Shown one piece after another: positions 57,680-64,000 of a DNA stretch of 64,000 nucleotides (its first letter is position 1; the number at the start of each line of letters is the position of its first letter). The position numbers and the translations under genes are program-made. Below the pieces are notes generated by a model. It was not told the DNA's origin, ran no database searches, and saw only the letters and a program-made list of their open reading frames with translations. Source of the stretch: Lutraria lutraria (Eukaryota; Mollusca; Bivalvia; Venerida; Mactridae); assembly GCA_964023205.1 (NCBI GenBank), contig OZ026842.1, positions 10,633,407 through 10,697,406 on the forward strand. Reading direction: 5' to 3'.

Positions 57680-58890
57680 AGACTGTATGCTGGTTAATGC
57701 TTCAGCTTCGGAATAGTATTGTTAAATTTAGGGGTAATCTTAAGTTATCTACAAAGTAATACGTTTCGTTGACATGGTAACGCTTCTATATCCATGATGA
57801 AAATATTACAAATATATCAACTACAGAATTTATCAGTGTAAACAACTCTATATGGATATCTTGAACCATGAGGGGTTTGTGCGACGTTCGTGCTACACGT
57901 GGTCGATATTTATTTGATTATCAGACTTCAAACTTTAACTGTCAAGATTGATTTCTCCGAATCTAGCTCACGGTGTAGTTAGATCAGAATAAACAACTCT
58001 AAATGGACTATCGTGTTGTCAATATATCATTTAGTGACTTAAAATAGCTTGCAGGAAGATCTAGTAATCTAACTTTTACCCAGTTGTATAATTCTATGAA
58101 GATGTTCGAAATACAGAGTTACTATCATGTTGTTTTAGACATTTAAAAATATAAAAAAAAAACAGAAACTTTAGGAAACAAAATACTTGAGAATTTAAAG
58201 AATGTTCTCGCCAATTTAAAAAGTTCAGAATAATGCATTAACCGTCATACAGTCAACTAGAACTGATTAGATTGTACCAGGGTTTGTAGCGTATGGACCT
58301 TTAGGGGACAGGACATCTAGAGTGACGAGAGAACATGGAAAGCTGACCAATTGTTGTCTTTCGTCAATTAGCCACATTATTTGGACTAAGTATATAGTTT
58401 ATTCATTTTTCATGCACCGTAAATCTCGACAAATAGACTATCGTTAGATCTAGTATGAGGGTCTCAATTAAGACCCCATTATACTCTGTGAGAGACGTCA
58501 CTGTTCAAGAATATTAAGATGATCATGTTGTCATGACAACATAGATGTTTAAAATATCAGACGACAAAGCTGCATTGTTTGTCTAATGTCCCAGTTCACT
58601 ATGTTCAAAACATATTTTGATATAACTCCCGAGTTTATGGCAAATGTTCTAACAAAAACATAAATGACAAGTGTTTTCCCTAGGGATATAAAGAAATAAA
58701 GTCTAGTTTGTCTATCTGGTAACCATAGTTAAGTTTTATAAGAGAATGTCAATGACTCTATTACTAAGGCCATTAAGAGAGGTCATGCTAAGAATACAGA
58801 ACTAGGAGAATACTTCGATGTCATAAATGTTACCATATTCGATGGCATCTCCTTCGATTTGTTCTAACAACTACGTTGATCTGAATCACG
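57680..58890. other. Intergenic stretch, nothing recognised
   Basis: No open frame with protein-like character, no repeat with visible boundaries, and no RNA gene seen. Confidence 0.4.
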
Positions 58891-58896
58891 CCACTT

Positions 58897-59075
58897 ATTG
58901 TAACACGATCTGAATGACAGAGTATAATCACGTGATGTATTGTAACACGATTTGAATGACAGAGTATAATCACGTGATGTATTGTAACACGATTTGAATG
59001 ACAGAGTATAATCACATGATGATTTGTAACACGATTTGAATGACAGAGTATAATCACGGGGTGTATCGTAACACG
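58897..59075. repeat. 42-bp minisatellite, four units and a partial
   Basis: Each unit holds tgtaacacgatttgaatgac followed by agagtataatcacgtgatgt and a two-base join. Unit starts are at about 58899, 58941, 58983 and 59025, and the fifth breaks off after taacacg. Confidence 0.9.
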
Positions 59076-59221
59076 TCTTAAATTGGCGATTTTGTAAATA
59101 CGTTCTACATGTATGATATTTGTGGCAAACAACAATCTATATTATCCTTCAGGAGTGATAAAAATAATTGAACATAGGCAGGCAAGCAAATCCTCACTTC
59201 GTATCTAGGCCTATAGGTTGA

Positions 59222-59296
59222 TCGGTCGTGTAGTGGTATAAAGCGAGTGAATAGCAGTCGATTGGTCGTAGGTTCGAATCTCAGGTCCGGCTGGCA
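59222..59296 (+). repeat. tRNA-like segment (SINE head or tRNA pseudogene)
   Basis: gtcgtgtagtggtataaagc resembles an A-box region and taggttcgaatctc is an excellent B box, 45 nt apart. The T-stem around the B box does not pair (tagg against ctca), and no acceptor stem is evident, so a functional tRNA is unlikely. Confidence 0.4.
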
Positions 59297-59304
59297 TACC
59301 ATGT

Positions 59305-59462
59305 TTTAGTGGTCTCATCGGACTCTTTTTCAGTGGCCCCATCGGACTCTTTCTCAGTGGTCACATCGGACTCTTTTTCAGTGGTCCCATCGGGCTCTTT
59401 TTCAGTGGTCCCATCGGGCTCTTTTTCAGTGGTCCCATCGGGCTCTTTTTCAGTGACCCCAA
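59305..59462 (+). repeat. 24-bp minisatellite, about 6.5 units
   Basis: The unit is cagtggtcccatcgggctct plus tttt. The last three full units are identical; earlier ones have a for g in cggactct and ctc or cac in place of ccc. Because 24 is a multiple of three, frames stay open through it (a plus-strand Ser/Val-rich and a minus-strand Pro/Lys-rich reading), which is not evidence of coding. Confidence 0.9.
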
Positions 59463-59610
59463 CCCCAAAATTAAGTCGTATACTGTGTAAAGAAAATTAC
59501 TTACAGGAAACGGGGGAGCCATGTACCAGTGCTTTACATCGAGCACGACAAAGAACCAGGAAATATGTTTGAAATAAGAGTAGAGATATAAATCTCCGGT
59601 TCTCTTGTAT

Positions 59611-59642
59611 CTTCTCCCCCTCCCTCCCTCCCTCTCTCTCTC
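59611..59642 (+). repeat. CCCT/CT microsatellite
   Basis: A pyrimidine run of the type ccccctccctccctccc passes into ctctctctct. Just after it, gacgaccattgtcgtc is a small inverted repeat. Confidence 0.7.
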
Positions 59643-59830
59643 TGGGACGACCATTGTCGTCCAATGGGCCAGTTAACAGCTGATAAACAAACATAAATAA
59701 TAGGCTTAAGTCTTAGACCTCTATTTAAAACACCTCTGGTGATTTATTGTACTTAGACCTGGTTTTTGACAGCATTACGGTATAGAAAAGGGGAAAAGCA
59801 AACAAACACTTAGCATTTGTTAAGTTTGAC

Positions 59831-59966
59831 CTTATCCATAGACCAAATACGATTAGTATAACTTATCCATAGACCATATACGATTAGTATAACTTATCCA
59901 TAGACCATATACGATTAGTATAACTTATCCATAGACCATATACGATTAGTATAACTTATCTATGGC
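59831..59966 (+). repeat. 31-bp minisatellite, four units and a partial
   Basis: The unit is cttatccatagaccatatac plus gattagtataa, starting at 59831, 59862, 59893 and 59924. A fifth copy starts at 59955 as cttatctatggc and diverges. Confidence 0.92.
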
Positions 59967-60180
59967 AAATAACGACCAAAACATGTTAAACTTAGATTCA
60001 GTCACTTCAGCTTACTTCTTAAATTCGGTAGATACTTCAGTACTTGCTATTCACGACTTACTAGCATATGTATTGACAGAACTTCCACACACTCCTCGAA
60101 TAAAAAATTCTAAATTACCGACTTCAACGTGTATCGCTTACACATTCCTTCAGAAATCGTTGAAAGTTCTCAAAGATTAA
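59962..60180 (+). CDS. 72-codon open frame beside a minisatellite (doubtful)
   Basis: Starts at an ATG created by divergence of the fifth 31-bp unit and ends TAA at 60178-60180. The peptide (YFLNSVDTSVLAIHDLLAYV in the middle) matches no family I know. No promoter, splice or poly(A) context is apparent. Listed only because its codon mix is not obviously random. Confidence 0.12.
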   Translation: MANNDQNMLNLDSVTSAYFLNSVDTSVLAIHDLLAYVLTELPHTPRIKNSKLPTSTCIAYTFLQKSLKVLKD

Positions 60181-62253
60181 GTTAAAACAGGTATTAAGAA
60201 AATTGCTGCAAGTGCTTGTTCCAGGATCCAATTATTTCTTGTGCCTTAACGTCTTAATTGTAACATAATTGCAGTCAATTCATCCCCTGAGAATTTCGCT
60301 TCATTCAGTGATATGTGGTTCTGTTCTTTTTTGAAAACGCCTGACGCTTATCTGGATCTAAGTCTTCACTGTTTTTAAAGGTTGTGTTATGAACTATATT
60401 CAGTTTTTGTTATTGCAAAATCGTGAACAGATTTACGATGTCTATGAACCAAACCGTCTTAAGCAAAATGTACGAATTAATTCCTAACATATATAGAATA
60501 GTTTTGTGTCTCCAGTTTTTTGTTCGCAAGGGAATAGCACAGCAGTCGATATAAATGAATTAGGAGCAATTTTCTTTCTCAATGAAATTCAGACTCCTTA
60601 TGCAAGATATAACAAACTGTGCATGTAACAGTAATTTTAGAACTTAAGCTTCTATTTGGTTAAGGGAAATATCAGTTGGGTATAGAGAACTAAGAGATGA
60701 TCAAATAATGTAACAATTTGTTGAGCAAATCGATACTCATCAAATAGACACAGTACAGACTTCTAAAAATTGTTCTATTAATGAAATACTCGCGGTGTTA
60801 CTTCGACACTGTCTAAATTATGAGAGACTATTTCAAATCACTTGTACGCTTAATCGCTTTTCGGATCTTATTTGAAATTGTATACTCGATATCGATTACG
60901 AAAACCGTCTCCAAAACTGTTAAATTAATAATATTGGAACAGTATATACAGTAACTTATTTGATTTAATGTTGATTGGTATAAATGAGCTTTAAAATATC
61001 GTTATTATCATGTACTGTATATATACTCAATTGTATGACTTATAAGTCGATCTGATCTGATGTACACTCGTTTGTTACTATAATGACACTTAGCCGAACT
61101 AACTTCTATTACACTTAGACCGTGTCTAACAATTAACTTTAATACAGTTTGGCAGACAAAATGTTTAAGCTGAATCTAAACCTATTCCCTGTAGATATTG
61201 TTTATAACCTACAGACCCATTGACTGAATATTGAACTTGCTATACTACAGTCTATTGGATATACTAATGTAGCAGAACTTCCATATTAGGCAACACATGC
61301 ACATTAAAATAATACCAAATGTTACAATACTTGCCTTCACCAACAAGCTAGTTAGTTCCGACAACAGCTGATACTGCATGTATTTCCTTTTCTGTACAAA
61401 CATCTCTGCTCTATAAACCAAGTACATCTATATATAATACAGAAATGGCCATAGACAATAGTATTTATAAGACACCCATCCTTGGTCAATATAATATTGT
61501 TTTCATTCAAATGCTTTACGTGCCTTTGGAATTATGATAATGCAATACTAGTAATTAGGATCAGTATAATTAATTCTATTTACATGTACTCTGTGAAATC
61601 CTAATTGCATTACAATTCTGTATGCATAACAAGTCACGGAAACTGAAATTGAACTCATATATTGCAGACAAATGGAATGCCATGAGAGCATACACAGTCT
61701 ATGCTTCCCAACGTGAAATGCCCAAAACAATTTAATTGCCCACAAGTCACCCTAAACGAATAGAAGCAAATTTAATATCAAATTACCTCGGCAGTTAAAA
61801 ATCTAGAAGATTGGTCTTTAAATCTTGTTCAATAGCATTACCAAGAAGAAAGAAAAAACAAATTCGACGTTCACAAGACCAGATCAATTCAACACGACAT
61901 GTAGAAGCTCATTTCAGTAATGTCAACAAAAGTTTCCCGATTTGCACTTTTTTCTCGTTTATAAACATCCGATCATCCAATCGCTTTTTTATGTTTACCT
62001 ACCTATTTGTCATGGAGCTGTATGTCTGGCCATCCATGCTGTCCATTTTGTTGCATTTATAATCGTATAAACAGGTCAACATATTTATCTATTTCAGTTC
62101 GACGAAACCGTTCAAAGAAATACTTGACTACCTTCTTTACGGTACCACTTCGAACAGCCACTAAGAGCAAGGTTTCGAATCGTGTTGAGGTGAAAACTGA
62201 TTGATGGTGTTGTTGCTTGCTTGGTTCCTAGTCTGCTCCCACATACCAAGTAA
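60181..62253. other. Upstream flank of the aerolysin-like gene
   Basis: No gene recognised. Acceptor-like sites occur at 62098 (tttatctatttcag) and 62231 (cttggttcctag), so a noncoding 5' exon for the downstream gene is possible. No TATA box or clear promoter was identified. Confidence 0.4.
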
Positions 62254-63921
62254 ATGACTATTGGTCCTTTAAGTATGCTCTGTAGTCCCCCAACACAATC
62301 CCTAGAACCGGGGTCAATTATTGACCTAGAAAAAATAATTACTGAATACGCTTGGAGGGAGCTAAAAAGGGATCTCAGATGGTATGACTGCGTTAAAAGG
62401 GTCGATTTCAATTTCGATGTTTCTTGGAACTTCTTTGAATTTGATCACAAAACTACAAAATTTCAGTTAAGATCTGGAGGTGCCGAAAGCGGTTATAGGG
62501 AAAAGAAAGAAGTTGAATTATTTAGGACCGATTTTACTAACAATACTAATAAAGATCAGGTATACAAACTTCGTACACAACGACAAACTAAGGCAGCCAC
62601 TGCTGTTGCTGTTCAGAAAGGTTTCACACTAAAGGGGAATTCTAATTTCAAACTGAAGATACCTGCAGAAATTGGACATTTTGGAGTCAGTGCGAGTGCT
62701 GACGGCTATCTACGTGTGTGTCGCCCTAGGGGCGAAACGTTTGAGGATACATTTACGTGGCAAGTCGACAGTGACGTCACGGTAGAACCAAATCACGTAA
62801 CTAATGCGCGATTACTCGTGACTGAAGACGAACTGGTTGCAGATTTTGAAGTACGTACCTTAATGCGCATGCCGACCGGCGAAGCACCTATTATTGTAAG
62901 GAGAAAGAATAGTAAAGACATTTACGCTGTTATGATGATTTCAGATTTAAGAGATGTTTTTGCGGACATTGATTGTAAAATCATCAATATAAGTAAAATT
63001 GAAAAAACCGAAGTTGATAAAAGAACGCCATCGAGATACGCAATAGAATTTATTACGTTCGGAATATTGGAAAGTGTAAGATGGCGAAATCAAAAGATTT
63101 GTTTACAGTCGTATCCAATAAGGGACTTGGAAGGTTCAACCGACGTAAAAAGCGGAGTGGCAGCTGGCTATTCAATGGCACAACCACAACTACATACTCA
63201 TTCCCCTAGCTCTATGTTCAGCAAGGTTTTGGAACACGCAATAGCTGATACTGTTGAAGAATATAAATCTGAGCGTGAAGCAGCAGCCAAGGCTAAGAAA
63301 GATCTACGTTTTAATGTAGTTCCAACTGTTATCAGCGAGCCGGATGATGACAAATATGAATCTCCAGAGAAAGTTTTGTCAACACTTATAAGAGAAAGTA
63401 TGAGTTTAACTGGCTCACCATCTAGAAGTGTGCCGAGACAGCCACGTATTCAGAGACAGTCGGCCTCCAGAATACTGGTTCCAGAACTCAGCGAAGAACC
63501 TGTTCGACAAGTCTCTATGTCGCAGATAGACGCACCTATTGCAGGTCCAACGGAAGATATGTCTTACACGGCTGTTGAAGCACCGGAATACAAAACGGAA
63601 GAACGAGAGCAACCAACTACAAACATATCAACGCGTTTCATTCAGCAGCAACCACAACAACATGATTCACCACAATATCAGTTTCCGGGTGACCACCATT
63701 ACTACCTCCGTTCAGGGACAGGGGAGACAACTATTGCCTACAGGCCAGTATCAAGGGACATTACTCAAATTGCAGAAGAACCTGAACGGGAACAGGCTGC
63801 ATCTATGAGTAAGCAAAGTAGTGTTCAATCAGATGTGCAGTCTGAAGGGACTCTAGATGACGCTACTGAATCGTTAGACTCCGGAGATTCCCGACGAGTT
63901 TCCAAGGTCACAAGTGTCTGA
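62254..63921 (+). CDS. Aerolysin/ETX-MTX2-like domain protein with long disordered tail
   Basis: A single uninterrupted ORF of 555 aa. A stop codon (TAA) directly precedes the ATG, so the ORF cannot extend upstream unless an intron intervenes. Met8 (62275) has a better Kozak context (A at -3) and could be the real start (548 aa). Residues about 45-290 are strand-rich with alternating polar/hydrophobic pattern; about 85-200 resemble the membrane-inserting half of the aerolysin/ETX-MTX2 fold (NNTNKDQVYKLRTQ, a stem-like stretch at 115-150, then FTWQVDSDVTVEPNHVTNAR). No signal peptide and no lectin, jacalin or DM9 module is visible, so a cytosolic protein is suggested. Residues about 295-555 are low-complexity: Ser, Glu, Gln and Pro rich, with R-x-x-S sites and a C-terminal RRVSKVTSV that combines a PKA-type site with a class I PDZ-ligand form (T-S-V). 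Aerolysin-like proteins occur in many animals and are not always toxins. The fold call is from pattern, not from a search. Confidence 0.72.
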   Translation: MTIGPLSMLCSPPTQSLEPGSIIDLEKIITEYAWRELKRDLRWYDCVKRVDFNFDVSWNFFEFDHKTTKFQLRSGGAESGYREKKEVELFRTDFTNNTNKDQVYKLRTQRQTKAATAVAVQKGFTLKGNSNFKLKIPAEIGHFGVSASADGYLRVCRPRGETFEDTFTWQVDSDVTVEPNHVTNARLLVTEDELVADFEVRTLMRMPTGEAPIIVRRKNSKDIYAVMMISDLRDVFADIDCKIINISKIEKTEVDKRTPSRYAIEFITFGILESVRWRNQKICLQSYPIRDLEGSTDVKSGVAAGYSMAQPQLHTHSPSSMFSKVLEHAIADTVEEYKSEREAAAKAKKDLRFNVVPTVISEPDDDKYESPEKVLSTLIRESMSLTGSPSRSVPRQPRIQRQSASRILVPELSEEPVRQVSMSQIDAPIAGPTEDMSYTAVEAPEYKTEEREQPTTNISTRFIQQQPQQHDSPQYQFPGDHHYYLRSGTGETTIAYRPVSRDITQIAEEPEREQAASMSKQSSVQSDVQSEGTLDDATESLDSGDSRRVSKVTSV

Positions 63922-64000
63922 TGATAACGATTTTAGGTTTTGAAATTTTTAGGTAGACAGGATGATGTACTTAGGTAAATCTAGTTACACATGTTTGCAT

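Noticed and set aside
58830..59135. 101-codon minus-strand ORF with repeated VTIHHVIILCHSNR
   Set aside because: A by-product of the 42-bp minisatellite, whose period is a multiple of three.
59222..59296. Functional tRNA gene
   Set aside because: The B box is good but the T-stem does not pair and no acceptor stem or clear anticodon arm can be drawn. Kept only as a tRNA-like repeat.
59309..59654. ORFs on both strands across the 24-bp minisatellite
   Set aside because: A period divisible by three keeps frames open by default, and both strands are open at once.

Overview
The window is nuclear DNA of a metazoan, most likely a bivalve or related mollusc. It is AT-rich, its genes are split by GT..AG introns, and it carries tRNA-derived SINEs, several mariner- and hAT-like MITE families, degraded LINEs and dispersed repeats of types I recognise from bivalve genomes. 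The species cannot be named from the sequence.

Layout. (1) 1-7.7 kb: the 3' end of an unidentified plus-strand gene, seen as three phase-compatible exons ending at 6704, with MITEs in its introns and downstream. (2) 10.9-13.5 kb, minus strand: a complete four-exon AKAP14 (AKAP28) homologue, 193 aa, assembled here exon by exon. (3) 14.4-25.0 kb, plus strand: a complete 17-coding-exon CDC16/APC6 gene, 628 aa, head-to-head with AKAP14 across about 0.93 kb that holds CCAAT boxes and is probably a shared promoter region. (4) 26.2-40.5 kb: a 14.25 kb tandem array of about 332 copies of a 43-bp monomer. Every marker checked lies at an exact multiple of 43 bp, and marker variants recur about every 84 monomers (3612 bp), so there is a higher-order repeat. 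(5) 40.5-62 kb: an intergenic region dense in repeats. It holds three SINE families, two truncated LINEs, nested foldback elements, and minisatellites of 41, 42, 24 and 31 bp. No convincing gene is seen there apart from one possible terminal exon on the minus strand near 57.5 kb. (6) 62.25-63.92 kb, plus strand: an ORF of 555 codons without introns. It encodes an aerolysin/ETX-MTX2-like pore-forming-fold domain followed by a roughly 260-residue low-complexity, probably disordered tail that ends in a class I PDZ-ligand-like sequence.

The two well-identified genes serve different cell functions: AKAP14 anchors PKA in the ciliary axoneme, and CDC16 is a TPR subunit of the APC/C ubiquitin ligase. 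Only their head-to-head promoters link them. The most unusual features are the perfectly phased, G-rich/C-poor satellite just downstream of CDC16, the aerolysin-like protein with its long tail, and the nested foldback elements at 50.5 and 54.4 kb.
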